Positions 17,749-27,570 of a stretch of DNA of 64,000 nucleotides are shown piece by piece. The translations under genes were made by a program, and so were the position numbers. Position 1 is the stretch's first letter; each line of letters begins with the position of its first letter. The DNA comes from Parahaliea maris (lineage in GTDB: Bacteria > Pseudomonadota > Gammaproteobacteria > Pseudomonadales > Halieaceae). Under the pieces are notes generated by a model that had not been told where the DNA came from, searched no databases, and was given only the letters and a program-made list of their open reading frames with translations. The stretch lies in contig NZ_VRZA01000001.1 of assembly GCF_008064665.1 (NCBI RefSeq), positions 930,001 to 994,000 of the forward strand, written 5' to 3'.

Positions 17749-18780
17749 ATGGATTCAAACCCCCTCGTAAGTATTTGTATACCTGTTTTTAACGGGGGAG
17801 ATTACATAGCTCATGCTATCGAGTCAGCACTAAATCAAAGCTATAGCAACATTGAAGTAATTGTTATTGACAACGCCTCAACGGATCATACTCCCGACAT
17901 AATTGAACAACTTTGCTCAACGCACCCTCGTCGAATAGTATCTTTTCGCAATCAGAAAACTGTTTCGATGGTAGATAATTTTAACATTGCACTTAGCAGA
18001 GCCAACGGAGAATATCTAAAACTACTTCCACATGATGATATATTAACGGTTGACAGCATCGGCGACTTAATTAGAGGAGCAAATCCCGGAGACCATTTTA
18101 TCGTAGGTCTGAGGGATTTTATTTTCGAAGGGACGGGAATTAGAAACCGCATATTCTACTTGATGCAGAACATAATCTGGAGGGTAGATAAAATTTTGGG
18201 CGAAGGCTTTACACCACCAAAAGAATACCTTGATGCATTTAGTCAAAATACTTCCCACAATTTTATAGGGGAACCTGGAGCGGTGCTGATCAGTTCCGTG
18301 GCGTTTAGGACCGTTGGGGGATTTGATCGACGTTTCCACCAACTGTGCGACCTTCAGTTGTGGCATCGACTTGGTACGAGATTTGGACTGACAGTAGTGC
18401 CAATAAAGGTCGCTTCCTTCCGTGTACATAACGCATCCGAATCAGCGTCCCGCCATACATCTCGCGATCGACTCCTGTCAGAATACCTGGGAATCTCTAC
18501 ACTTTTATTGAATTGCATGGGTGACCACCCGTCTAATGACGTCGTTTGTAACTATTTGCTTGATAAAGCTCAACTCTCGCAAGACTATCAGAGCCGAATT
18601 TGTCAGCCAAAATTAACCGTCACTCAAAGCGTGTTCCTTTCAAAGGCGATAAATATTATTTCCAAAATACCCTTTAAAAGAGCTTATCAGATCTTTGCTA
18701 TACAAATGCTTGTGCTCATTCTATCTAAGTTCAGTAAAGATACTTTCAGCATAAGCTTCGACACCAAACCTTTGGACTAA
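17749..18780 (+). CDS. Family 2 glycosyltransferase
   Basis: 343 aa GT-A fold enzyme. It opens with LVSICIPVFNGGDYIAHAI and IEVIVIDNASTDHTPDII, the nucleotide-sugar-binding region; the metal-binding acidic pair is in LLPHDDILT. The acceptor half contains GGFDRRFHQLCDLQLWHRLG. The C-terminus has basic and hydrophobic stretches that may associate with the membrane. It probably adds one sugar to the lipid-linked repeat unit; donor and acceptor are unknown. AT-rich codon use matches the island. Confidence 0.88.
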   Translation: MDSNPLVSICIPVFNGGDYIAHAIESALNQSYSNIEVIVIDNASTDHTPDIIEQLCSTHPRRIVSFRNQKTVSMVDNFNIALSRANGEYLKLLPHDDILTVDSIGDLIRGANPGDHFIVGLRDFIFEGTGIRNRIFYLMQNIIWRVDKILGEGFTPPKEYLDAFSQNTSHNFIGEPGAVLISSVAFRTVGGFDRRFHQLCDLQLWHRLGTRFGLTVVPIKVASFRVHNASESASRHTSRDRLLSEYLGISTLLLNCMGDHPSNDVVCNYLLDKAQLSQDYQSRICQPKLTVTQSVFLSKAINIISKIPFKRAYQIFAIQMLVLILSKFSKDTFSISFDTKPLD

Positions 18781-18952
18781 GCTTAGGTAACGGTCTCATT
18801 AGCTTAGTATTAGTACTATACTCCGAATTACGAGGTAGGATTCATTTAGTCATTCAAATAGACCTTCTTTTTCGATATTTAACACAGAAAATCGGCTGTC
18901 TTGAACGCCCCTACTTTAGATTAGGCTCAATCAAATTTCGAAGCGACCTAGT

Positions 18953-20755
18953 ATGAACGATTCGACCGTAGCAGTATTCTATATCGCCCGGGGCATCGAT
19001 GCAGGGCTAAATTCTGCAAAAGAATTTGTAGAGGCCTGGAGTAGACACCCTCCCGAACATGCACATCAGTTGTATTTCCTCGCCAAGGGTTGGAAAAGCG
19101 AGCTTCAGCACCAGAAATTGGTTCAACTCGCACAATCCTGTGATGCGAAATTGCTGGATCTTCCGGATACAGGATTTGATTTCGGAGCCTATTTTCGCGC
19201 ATTGCCCCAAATAGAGGAAAAATGGGTCTGTCTAATGAATTCGTATGCCAAACCAAACACTCCCGGCTGGCTAAGACTACTCTCTCAATCTGCCAGAACC
19301 ACTGGCAACGGGATCGCCGGAGCTACAGGTTCTTGGCAGTCTCTAGGCTGGTCGCCCCTAAAACAGGGATCGATATCGGCGACTGCAGCAACCGCTCTCA
19401 GTAATATTATAAACTGTGCTAATTGGAAAAAATTCCAATCTTTTCCTAACCCCCATTTAAGGTCCAATGGTCTTGTTATTGAAAAATGTTTACTTGAACA
19501 GTTCGCCAAGAATAGCAAATTTCCAAAAACTAAAAATGAGGCATTTCAGCTCGAAAGCGGAATCAATGGCCTTTCAATGTTTGCATTAGATAATCACTGC
19601 AAATTAGTGATATGTGGTGCTGATGGAAAGGAATATCCCATAGAAAAGTGGCCTTTCAGCGTAACTTTCAGGTCACATGAACAACAGAATTTACTCGTTA
19701 CGGACAATCGAACGCACGAATACATTGCTAGCTCGAAAAATCGACGTAGAAAACTTGCAGACTTGGCTTGGGGAAGGAATAACGTAAGAATGATTCGCGA
19801 GTCGCCGAAAAACACTACCCCCTTTTTGCACAACACTCGTAGAACAAAGTGTCCCGCTTGTGATATGTATTGTGCAGATCCATTCTTGAATAGTAGAGAC
19901 TATAACCGCCAGATTTCAACGCATACTTTTGATTATTGGAAGTGCAGTGAATGCGAAATGGTATTCATAGACCCTATACCTGAAGATATTTCCAAATTCT
20001 ATTCTGGCGGATATCAAGAAATTCCAGATAATCTTCTATCTCTTGAAAGAATGGCCAAGAAGGAAGCGTACAGACTCTCCCCATTATTAAGACACAAGGA
20101 ACATGGAGATATACTCGAGATAGGACCTTGGATAGGCATCTTTAGTCTGAACGCGAAACGTCGCGGATTCAGAGTTAGCGCGATAGAAAGGGATCCACAT
20201 GTATGTAGGTTCTTACGCCAGGTGGTTGAGATTAATGCTACAGAGACAGACGACGTGGTTGGTGAGCTGCAGAACGACAACAAAAAATACGACGCTATCA
20301 TACTTTGGCACAGTCTAGAGCACCTAGCAAAACCGTGGATTGTTATTCAGCAAGCATCACATAGATTGAAAGTTAACGGCATTCTAATAATTGGGATTCC
20401 TAATATTACCAGCACACAAGCCGAGCTTTTGGGGGCAAAGTGGCTGCATTTGGATGCACCGCGACACCTCTACTTTTGGTCTCCCAGAGGTCTAAGGAAA
20501 CTGGGAATGAAAAACGGCTTATCAGTTTTAGAATTACACACTAGAGACAGATTAAGCCGCGTACTTGAAAGAAACGCTTGGCAACATAGAATACAAGGAA
20601 TCATTGGGAACAGATTCACTAGGATATTCTTATCTTTAATTGCCCCACCGCTACTCTCTCTATTTTTTTTGAAAAATGGCGGGGCAGGAATTACTGTTGT
20701 TTTTAGAAACGACGGACCCGCTGATCCCACGGAAAGAAAATGCGACGCTCCCTAA
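18953..20755 (+). CDS. Two-domain protein: RgpF-like N-terminal half fused to a zinc-finger SAM methyltransferase
   Basis: 600 aa. Residues 1 to about 290 resemble the rhamnan-synthesis-F-like domain of polysaccharide clusters: LLDLPDTGFDFGAYFRAL and WVCLMNSYAKP carry the usual FDFGA and LMN patterns. From about residue 302 there is a zinc-knuckle pair (CPACDMYC, later CSECEMVFIDPIPED) followed by a class I methyltransferase core (DILEIGPWIGIFSL, DAIILWHSLEHLAKP). The second half resembles methyltransferases that cap or modify surface glycans. The fusion is continuous in frame. Its 3' end overlaps the flippase start by 16 nt. A glycosyltransferase plus methyltransferase double role is the likely reading. 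Confidence 0.75.
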   Translation: MNDSTVAVFYIARGIDAGLNSAKEFVEAWSRHPPEHAHQLYFLAKGWKSELQHQKLVQLAQSCDAKLLDLPDTGFDFGAYFRALPQIEEKWVCLMNSYAKPNTPGWLRLLSQSARTTGNGIAGATGSWQSLGWSPLKQGSISATAATALSNIINCANWKKFQSFPNPHLRSNGLVIEKCLLEQFAKNSKFPKTKNEAFQLESGINGLSMFALDNHCKLVICGADGKEYPIEKWPFSVTFRSHEQQNLLVTDNRTHEYIASSKNRRRKLADLAWGRNNVRMIRESPKNTTPFLHNTRRTKCPACDMYCADPFLNSRDYNRQISTHTFDYWKCSECEMVFIDPIPEDISKFYSGGYQEIPDNLLSLERMAKKEAYRLSPLLRHKEHGDILEIGPWIGIFSLNAKRRGFRVSAIERDPHVCRFLRQVVEINATETDDVVGELQNDNKKYDAIILWHSLEHLAKPWIVIQQASHRLKVNGILIIGIPNITSTQAELLGAKWLHLDAPRHLYFWSPRGLRKLGMKNGLSVLELHTRDRLSRVLERNAWQHRIQGIIGNRFTRIFLSLIAPPLLSLFFLKNGGAGITVVFRNDGPADPTERKCDAP

Positions 20756-22251
20756 CACTTAACATCTGTTCAAGTATTATTGGAAGAATTTTTTCCGTTG
20801 CGTTGATGTTCATTTTTACACCGATTTATATTGAACTTCTAGGGATCGAATCATACGGCCTAATTGGATTTTATACTACGATACTCGCGAGCATTGCGTT
20901 TTTGGATCAAGCGTTAAACCCTTTAATATCCCGTTACTTCGCTCAAGCGTCAAACAAAGATACTCCTTTATCTAATTTGTGGAATGCTTTTCGCACACTG
21001 GAAGCCTTAGTTCTCTTTGCGAGTGTACTCTTGGCGACGGTTTTAGCATTATCCGCACCGTGGTTATCGAGCAACTTCACTCAAGGAACAACCGTTTCAA
21101 ATCCGCAATCATTACGGGCCATACAATTAATGGGACTAATGGTTGCCGTCCAATGGCCTTCATCTTTTTACAGCGCAGCGCTTTCAGGTATGGGTGAGCA
21201 AGTAGCGCTAAATAGCGTTCGTGTACTTACAGCGGTCCTGCAGTGGTTTGGGGGCGCTCTTGTGCTAGCTGCATTATCGAACGAAATTCAAAGTTTATTT
21301 TTATGGCATGCAGCCTGCTTTGCTTTGCTCTCATCTCTTCTGAGAGTTCGGGTCAAACAATGTGTTCAACCCAATAAAACTAGGTTCCAGTGGAATCAAG
21401 AAGTACTGCGCCAAAGTTGGCGATTTTCAATAGGCACTTTAGCTATAGGATTTACAGGTACATTACTCACTCAATCCGATAAATTTCTTGTTGCAAAGTT
21501 CACGTCGCTCTCCAGTTTCGCTGCTTATAGTCTTTCTTTCACACTAGCATCGGTTGTTAGTGTTTTGATTGTGCAGCCCGCACTTATTGTTGCATATCCT
21601 CACTTTACACAATTAGCTACTGCTGGAATGAAAGACGCGCTCGCAAAGGAGTATCGCAGGTGGACTCAACTTACGGTCTTCGTAACACTGCCACCAGTTG
21701 GAGCGTTAGTTTTCTACGGAGAGGATATCGCTGCTTGGTGGCTAGGCACTAAAGGGGGGGATACCCCACAGGAGATTGGCGCTTTACTACCTTGGATTGC
21801 ACTTGGCACCATGTTGAATGTACTAATGGTGCTGCCCTACACTCTACAGTTGGCACACAGTTGGGCAAAACTCTCGGCATATAAAAATCTTTTGATCCTG
21901 CCATTCTTTCTCATAGCTTTATGGTATGGAATTCCTCACTCGGGACCTATTGTCGGAGCATGGGCTTGGCTCGCTATCAATGTGCTCTACTTTGCTTTTG
22001 AAGTCCCGATAATGCATCGTCGTTTACTACAACACGCTCTATATCCTTGGTGGGTTTTCGATACAACACTTCCCTGCGTATTGGGGCTTCTAATTTTTTA
22101 CACACTCAATATTGTGCTTTATTCGTGGGCTGGGGTTTCTCCACTTATTACTTGCCTGGCGAGTATTGTGCTTGTACTTTTGTCCACCGCATCAATCTTG
22201 CCTGCTTGTAGGGAGTTACTACATACAGCTAAACGTTCAGTCCGGTACTAA
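20740..22251 (+). CDS. Wzx-like oligosaccharide flippase (MATE/PST fold)
   Basis: 503 aa polytopic membrane protein with about 12-14 hydrophobic segments. It begins LTLNICSSIIGRIFSVALMF and contains the PST-type YIELLGIESYGLIGFY and FTGTLLTQSDKFLVAKF. Proteins of this family move undecaprenyl-linked repeat units across the inner membrane. Overlap with the preceding gene suggests coupled translation. The gene name wzx is probable, but PST family membership cannot separate O-antigen from capsule or exopolysaccharide export. Confidence 0.88.
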   Translation: MRRSLTLNICSSIIGRIFSVALMFIFTPIYIELLGIESYGLIGFYTTILASIAFLDQALNPLISRYFAQASNKDTPLSNLWNAFRTLEALVLFASVLLATVLALSAPWLSSNFTQGTTVSNPQSLRAIQLMGLMVAVQWPSSFYSAALSGMGEQVALNSVRVLTAVLQWFGGALVLAALSNEIQSLFLWHAACFALLSSLLRVRVKQCVQPNKTRFQWNQEVLRQSWRFSIGTLAIGFTGTLLTQSDKFLVAKFTSLSSFAAYSLSFTLASVVSVLIVQPALIVAYPHFTQLATAGMKDALAKEYRRWTQLTVFVTLPPVGALVFYGEDIAAWWLGTKGGDTPQEIGALLPWIALGTMLNVLMVLPYTLQLAHSWAKLSAYKNLLILPFFLIALWYGIPHSGPIVGAWAWLAINVLYFAFEVPIMHRRLLQHALYPWWVFDTTLPCVLGLLIFYTLNIVLYSWAGVSPLITCLASIVLVLLSTASILPACRELLHTAKRSVRY

Positions 22252-22336
22252 TATGCATTGGACTATTCATACCCATTTTTTAATCCAGTGCTGTTAACAC
22301 ATCAAAAGTCCTAGACCAATCTTTGCGGGAGTACAT

Positions 22337-23503
22337 TTGAACGATAATTCAAAATTCTATCGACTTTGCGTCTTCGGCAGCTATGTGGACTCCGAGTATT
22401 ATGCACGAAATCGTGTACTAATAGACGCGCTAAGTCAGTCCTCTATTGAAGTAATTGAAGTTCGAGCCGCTAAAAGCAGCAAACATCAAAGTAACCAGGA
22501 AAAGCTCTCTTCCGTCCGGGGGCTCGTTCGCACAATAATACAATTATTTGTAGATGCAGCTTTCCTTCTCCGACAGCGTAGATGTCTTTCCCGTAGTAAT
22601 TTATTCTTCGTTCCTTATCCTGCTTATTTGGATCTACTTTTACTTAGGTACCTGCTGAGAAAGCGGAATCGGGAAGACTACAAAATAATCGTAGATGCGT
22701 TTCTTTGTTTGCAAGACACGCTTGTCAGTGATCGCAAGATGATTAGTCCCGGGAGCATTCTAGACAAAACGGTAAGCTGGCTGGAAGGTGAAACTTTAAA
22801 GGTGCCCGATCTCGTTTTTATAGATACTTCTCAGCATAAAGCACTTTTACAACGCATGTACGGTATTGAACCTCACCGTCTGGCGACTATTCCCGTGGGT
22901 ATTGATGAGTCAGTTTGGCACCCACTCCCACAGCCTATTTTTTCCGGCACATTTTATTGTTTATTTTGGGGCACCTTCATACCTTTGCATGGTATTGAAA
23001 CAATAATTAAGGCGGCAGCTCTAGTCCAAATCGGCCATCCAAATATCGAGTTTATAATCATCGGTGACGGACAGACAGCGAACACGGTAGCTGAACTGAT
23101 TGCAGCGCTGGATGTTACAAATATCACATGGCATCGAGCGATCCTTCCCGGACAAATGCTGGTACAGCATCTTGAAAGTGCACACTGCGTATTAGGCATA
23201 TTTGGGGATTCGGACAAAGCCGGGAATGTGGTGCCCTACAAGGCCCATCAAACCTTGGCAGCCAACCGAATTCTGATCACACGGTCAGGTCCGGCCTTGT
23301 CAGCTCTGACTCACGACAAAGATATTCCTGGACTCGTTCTCATACCCCCAGGGGATCCACAGTCGTTAGCCACTGCCATCCACGACATTTATGTAAAGTA
23401 TCCTTCATTATCATCCTTTGTAGAGACTCGAAAACTATATGACCAACACTTAAGTCAGAGGATGGTTTATAGCGCAGTTGCTGACGAAGTAGCGAAACTA
23501 TGA
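22337..23503 (+). CDS. GT4-type glycosyltransferase
   Basis: 388 aa from TTG 22337 (GCGGGAG lies 4-10 nt upstream). It is a GT-B fold protein: the N-terminal acceptor domain includes NLFFVPYPAYLDLLLL, and the C-terminal donor domain has CLFWGTFIPLHGIETIIKA, FIIIGDG and GNVVPYKAHQTLAANR, where KAHQTLA corresponds to the usual phosphate/ribose-binding region. It probably retains anomeric configuration when adding a sugar to the repeat unit. The stop overlaps the next ATG (ATGA). Confidence 0.83.
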   Translation: MNDNSKFYRLCVFGSYVDSEYYARNRVLIDALSQSSIEVIEVRAAKSSKHQSNQEKLSSVRGLVRTIIQLFVDAAFLLRQRRCLSRSNLFFVPYPAYLDLLLLRYLLRKRNREDYKIIVDAFLCLQDTLVSDRKMISPGSILDKTVSWLEGETLKVPDLVFIDTSQHKALLQRMYGIEPHRLATIPVGIDESVWHPLPQPIFSGTFYCLFWGTFIPLHGIETIIKAAALVQIGHPNIEFIIIGDGQTANTVAELIAALDVTNITWHRAILPGQMLVQHLESAHCVLGIFGDSDKAGNVVPYKAHQTLAANRILITRSGPALSALTHDKDIPGLVLIPPGDPQSLATAIHDIYVKYPSLSSFVETRKLYDQHLSQRMVYSAVADEVAKL

Positions 23504-24456
23504 AAGATCAAAACATTTTTATTACGCTGGCCACCTTCAACGGAGAGCGCTATCTCAGAGAGCAAATCAGAAGCATTCAGCAACAAACGCTAACAAACTG
23601 GACGCTACTGATTTCTGATGATGGATCGAACGATGAGACACTTAAGATCTTGGGCGATCTGGCTCAAAATGACAGCCGAATAGTTATACTTCCACGCAGG
23701 ACCGGCGCACCGGGACATGCCTCGAACTTTGAACACTTGCTGATGCATGCTGTACAAGCTCATGCAAAGTTTATTTTTTTGGCTGACCAAGATGACATCT
23801 GGGCGACTAGTAAGCTTGAGATGATGTTGGCATCCTCCTGTATATCTGGGGCAAATTACACAAGCGTTTTTTCTGATCTGGAAATCATAGATAGTTACGG
23901 AAGACCAAAAGGCAGTTTCATGCAGTACACCGGTTTGGACGGCATGCATGACTTGAACGGCCTGCTACGCCAAAATTTTGTGGTCGGATGTTCACTAATG
24001 ATCAAAAGTGAAATTCTAGAATTGGCACTACCGTTTCCGAAGGATCTCGAAAACCATGACTGGTGGCTGGCAATGTGTGCAGCCTCGCTCGGACAGTTAA
24101 AGTATTTGCCTGAAAGATTAGTCAATTATCGCCAGCATGGACATAACACAATTGGTGCGGAAATCTCCCTGAGAAGACTGTCAAAACTACGTTACATCTT
24201 AAATAGGCAACGGCGAGTTCTGGACAACAAGATAATTAACATTGCTGAGTTAATAGGTCGCCTTCAAAAAAACCGTCTCCCGGTACCTGAAGTACTTTAC
24301 TCTTGGCTCAAACAAGTTTCACCTGGTGGAGAGTGGCGCGCCGCTTGGCGGCTATTGAAGAGTGAATTCAAACCTAAATCGAAAGTACTGCTTTGCCTAC
24401 AGCTACTGGCTCTAACTCCCTTGACCGGGACTAAGCGGAGTATATTTTACATATGA
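23500..24456 (+). CDS. Family 2 glycosyltransferase, rhamnosyltransferase-like
   Basis: 318 aa. The N-terminal block IFITLATFNGERYLREQI, LLISDDGSNDETLKIL and the DxD region FLADQDDIWATSK are typical of GT2 enzymes annotated as rhamnosyl- or alpha-L-sugar transferases. The DHDW-like ENHDWWLAM is the probable catalytic base region. Last gene of the island; it overlaps the GT4 gene by 4 nt and is followed by a promoter for xseB. No wzy polymerase or initiating sugar-phosphate transferase follows. Confidence 0.87.
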   Translation: MKDQNIFITLATFNGERYLREQIRSIQQQTLTNWTLLISDDGSNDETLKILGDLAQNDSRIVILPRRTGAPGHASNFEHLLMHAVQAHAKFIFLADQDDIWATSKLEMMLASSCISGANYTSVFSDLEIIDSYGRPKGSFMQYTGLDGMHDLNGLLRQNFVVGCSLMIKSEILELALPFPKDLENHDWWLAMCAASLGQLKYLPERLVNYRQHGHNTIGAEISLRRLSKLRYILNRQRRVLDNKIINIAELIGRLQKNRLPVPEVLYSWLKQVSPGGEWRAAWRLLKSEFKPKSKVLLCLQLLALTPLTGTKRSIFYI

Positions 24457-24537
24457 AGATGCCGTATTGAATGAGAAATCTCACTGACACTCCATGGGAG
24501 ATTGGCTAGCACAGATACCTGAAGCCATATAATAGAC

Positions 24538-24589
24538 TTGGAAATTCTCTCCGCCGAAATTGGTATAATCGAGTTACATTATCAGGAGA
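24538..24589 (+). promoter_or_regulatory. xseB-ispA promoter with extended -10 and ribosome-binding site
   Basis: TGGTATAAT at 24561-24569 is a perfect -10 hexamer with an extended TGn. The best -35 match, TTGGAA at 24538-24543, is 20 bp upstream, longer than ideal, which the extended -10 can tolerate. The ribosome-binding site AGGAGA lies at 24584-24589, 6 bp before the xseB ATG at 24596. It restores independent expression to the core xseB-ispA pair downstream of the island. Confidence 0.6.
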
Positions 24590-24595
24590 GCCACT

Positions 24596-24811
24596 ATGGC
24601 GACAAAAAAGACAACTCAAACCTTCGCTGAAAACCTCGCTTCAATTGAGCAAATTGTCGCCACACTTGAAGACACAGGCACCTCTCTAGAAGCTTCCATG
24701 GAGGAGTTTCAACGCGGAATCCAACTGGTGCGAGTTACACAAACGGAGCTTTCGGCGATGGAACAAAAAATATGCGAACTACTAATTGACGAAAATTCCA
24801 CAGTATCTTGA
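24596..24811 (+). CDS. xseB: Exodeoxyribonuclease VII small subunit
   Basis: 71 aa, normal size. ENLASIEQIVATLEDTGTSLEASMEEFQRG matches in pattern the XseB helical hairpin, split here as the first helix ENLASIEQIVATLE and the second LEASMEEFQRGIQLV. With XseA it forms exonuclease VII, which degrades single-stranded DNA. The sequence is more divergent and more AT-rich than expected for a core gene here, which places it within the compositional block of the polysaccharide island. ispA follows 16 bp later, as in many gammaproteobacteria. Confidence 0.9.
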   Translation: MATKKTTQTFAENLASIEQIVATLEDTGTSLEASMEEFQRGIQLVRVTQTELSAMEQKICELLIDENSTVS

Positions 24812-24827
24812 CCAGGAACCCAGTTAG

Positions 24828-25712
24828 GTGTCCAATCATCTTGAACAGCAGTTAGACGAGATTCGCCGCGCAGCTAGCGGACATATCAAATCTCTGCCGG
24901 AAAACACGGCCATGGTTCCACCATCATTGGCTGAACCGTTTGCCTATGCTGCAGACATGGGCGGCAAACTCGTGCGGCCAGCGTTGTTCCATGCCACAGC
25001 TATCAGCATTTCCGGGTGCTGCAAACATAGCCCTACACCTCTCGCCCTCGAACTCATCCACACCTACTCCCTCATCCACGACGACCTCCCCGCCATGGAT
25101 GACGACGACCTGCGCCGGGGCAAACCCACTCTGCACAGGGCCTTCGACGAGGCTACCGCCATCCTGGTGGGCGATGGCCTGCAGGCGCGGGCGTTCGAGC
25201 TGATCGCAGACGCTGATGATCTCTCGGCAGAACAGAAAGTCCGCATGATCAAGGTGCTGGCCGAGGCCTCAGGCTTTGCCGGCATGGTAGGCGGCCAATA
25301 TGTCGATATCCAGTCCACCGGCAAGGCACTCACGCTGGAAGAACTCAAGGCCATGCACGCCATGAAAACCGGTGCCCTGATCCGGGCTTCGGTAGCACTG
25401 GGCGGTATCGCTGGCGGGGCCACGGAGGAGCAACTGGCGGCTCTGGACCGCTATGCGGACAATATCGGCCTCGCCTTCCAGGTGGTGGACGACATTCTGG
25501 ACGTGGAGGGCGACACGGAGACCCTCGGCAAAACCCAGGGCAAGGACGAGGCGGCCAACAAGGCGACCTACGTCAAGTTGATGGGGCTGGAGGGCGCCAA
25601 GGCCGAGGCGGCGCGGTTGCTGGACGAGGCTCTGGCGGCGCTAGAAGGGTTTGGCGAGTCGGCGGACATGTTGCGGGAACTGGCGCGGTATATCGTCGAA
25701 CGGGACCGCTAG
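24828..25712 (+). CDS. ispA: Farnesyl diphosphate synthase (polyprenyl synthetase)
   Basis: 294 aa from GTG 24828. It condenses isopentenyl diphosphate with dimethylallyl and geranyl diphosphate to farnesyl diphosphate. The first aspartate-rich motif is LIHDDLPAMDDDDLRRGKP and the second is FQVVDDILDVEGD; GGKLVRP is the diphosphate-binding lead. The first ~200 bp are AT-rich with mixed codons; after about 25040 the sequence becomes strongly C-ending and GC-rich, so a recombination edge may fall inside the gene. It ends 9 bp from the convergent ribA. Confidence 0.94.
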   Translation: MSNHLEQQLDEIRRAASGHIKSLPENTAMVPPSLAEPFAYAADMGGKLVRPALFHATAISISGCCKHSPTPLALELIHTYSLIHDDLPAMDDDDLRRGKPTLHRAFDEATAILVGDGLQARAFELIADADDLSAEQKVRMIKVLAEASGFAGMVGGQYVDIQSTGKALTLEELKAMHAMKTGALIRASVALGGIAGGATEEQLAALDRYADNIGLAFQVVDDILDVEGDTETLGKTQGKDEAANKATYVKLMGLEGAKAEAARLLDEALAALEGFGESADMLRELARYIVERDR

Positions 25713-25721
25713 ACGACCGGC

Positions 25722-26333
<612 letters not shown>

Positions 26334-26490
26334 AAAAGGGCGCCTATTCTACCACTTTGGCGCGCGGGTGCGAGTTATCGGAAATCAGGGGTATAGCGAC
26401 TGAAATAGTTGCCAGAAGAGCGGCCGGATATGACGTGGTATTAACGGCGCCCAGGGCCTGCCCTGTCCACTTGCCGATGGGGGGAGTATA

Positions 26491-26781
26491 GTGGCCGAAA
26501 TCGCATTTGACACACTTAGGTACGCCCGCAAGCTCAAGGCAGTTGGGGTACCCGAGGAACAGGCAGAGGTCCAGGGGGAGGCTATGGCTGAGGCGTTTGG
26601 CTACTACATTGGCAATCTGGTGACCAAGGATTACCTGGACGCCCGCTTTGCCCAGCAAGACGCCAAACTGGACAAGCAGTTCGCCGAAATTCGCGCCCAG
26701 TTGCGCATGCATAACTGGATTTTTGCGATGCTGGCCGCGGCGGTCTTGCTGCCCGCTATAAAGGAGATGGTCATTCCCTGA
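26491..26781 (+). CDS. Small coiled-coil protein with C-terminal membrane anchor (paralogue 1)
   Basis: 96 aa from GTG 26491. It is close to the 106-aa product at 27571-27891: both share IAFDTL, AGVPEEQAE or its variant, EAFGYYIGNLVTKDYLDARFAQQDAKL and LHNWI plus a hydrophobic C-terminal helix ending before the stop. The layout (helical head, coiled coil, single membrane anchor) recalls the DUF1640/CCDC90 family of small membrane-anchored coiled-coil proteins. Function unknown. The two copies flank the retropepsin-like protease gene. Confidence 0.7.
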   Translation: MAEIAFDTLRYARKLKAVGVPEEQAEVQGEAMAEAFGYYIGNLVTKDYLDARFAQQDAKLDKQFAEIRAQLRMHNWIFAMLAAAVLLPAIKEMVIP

Positions 26782-26793
26782 CGCCCGCCCACG

Positions 26794-27432
26794 TCACCAC
26801 TCCCTGCTCAACGACAGCACCCCGTTCTCCTCGCTCATCTTCACATGGCGCAGGTAGGTCATACCCAGCAGGATATCGCTGGGAAAAGCGCCTTCGGCCA
26901 CAGTGGCCTGGACGTTGTCCACCCGGATGCCCCCCACGTCCACGCTGCGCAGATTCACGACCCACGCAGCGGTGACACCACTGGCGGTTTCCATCCGGGC
27001 GGGCTGGCCGCTGGCGTAGTCCACGCCCAGGCTTTTGGCGTGGGCGCTGTTCATCGCCACCACGTTGGCGCCGGTATCCACAATCACCTGCATCTGGCGG
27101 CCGTTGACGTGGGCGGTGGTGCGGTACTGCATGAGCGCATCCCGGGGGATGCTTACCACCCGGGTTTCGGGTGCCTTGTAGTTACTGGTGATGCGCTGGT
27201 GCATTTTCACGGTCTGCCGCTGGCCGTCCACCTCCACAACGGCAGCGTTGGCATCGGCGCTGATCAGTTTGACGCTGCCGTGGCTCTGGCCGGCGCGCAG
27301 GGTTTTACGGGTGCCGTCGATGGTGATCACGGCGGTATTGGGCAGCAAAGCCTCTACCACCAGGGAGGTCGCGTGGGCGGGCAACACCGCCAACATTAAC
27401 CACCCCGCCAGAACGCGGGCCGCATTTTTCAT
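26794..27432 (-). CDS. Exported retropepsin-like aspartic protease
   Basis: 212 aa from ATG 27432, which has GGAGG upstream and starts a signal peptide (MKNAARVLAGWLMLAVLPAHA). A longer frame to 27642 covers the neighbouring gene's start. The single active-site motif VIVDTGANVVAMNS and the flap-proximal DILLGMTYLRH fit the bacterial TIGR02281-like retropepsin family, which should act as a dimer in the periplasm. The N-terminal half (LLPNTAVITIDGTRKTLRAG, then SADANAAVVEVDG) looks like a beta domain. The substrate is unknown; the flanking coiled-coil membrane proteins are possible partners. Confidence 0.85.
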   Translation of the reverse strand: MKNAARVLAGWLMLAVLPAHATSLVVEALLPNTAVITIDGTRKTLRAGQSHGSVKLISADANAAVVEVDGQRQTVKMHQRITSNYKAPETRVVSIPRDALMQYRTTAHVNGRQMQVIVDTGANVVAMNSAHAKSLGVDYASGQPARMETASGVTAAWVVNLRSVDVGGIRVDNVQATVAEGAFPSDILLGMTYLRHVKMSEENGVLSLSREW

Positions 27433-27570
27433 GCCCTCACCTCCCCGATTGCCATCAATTAAAACCAGTAAGCCCAGTTTAGCGGGTCTGATCAAGCCGG
27501 TGGCTGGTTTTGATGTGTACTTGCCAGTGTCCCGGTGCAAGGCTGTACGGAATATGGAAGGGGGCGTAGT

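Noticed and set aside
17725-17753. TTGACA as a promoter for the glycosyltransferase at 17749
   Set aside because: A 17-bp spacer would put the -10 on the start codon, and the hexamer there (AATGGA) is poor.
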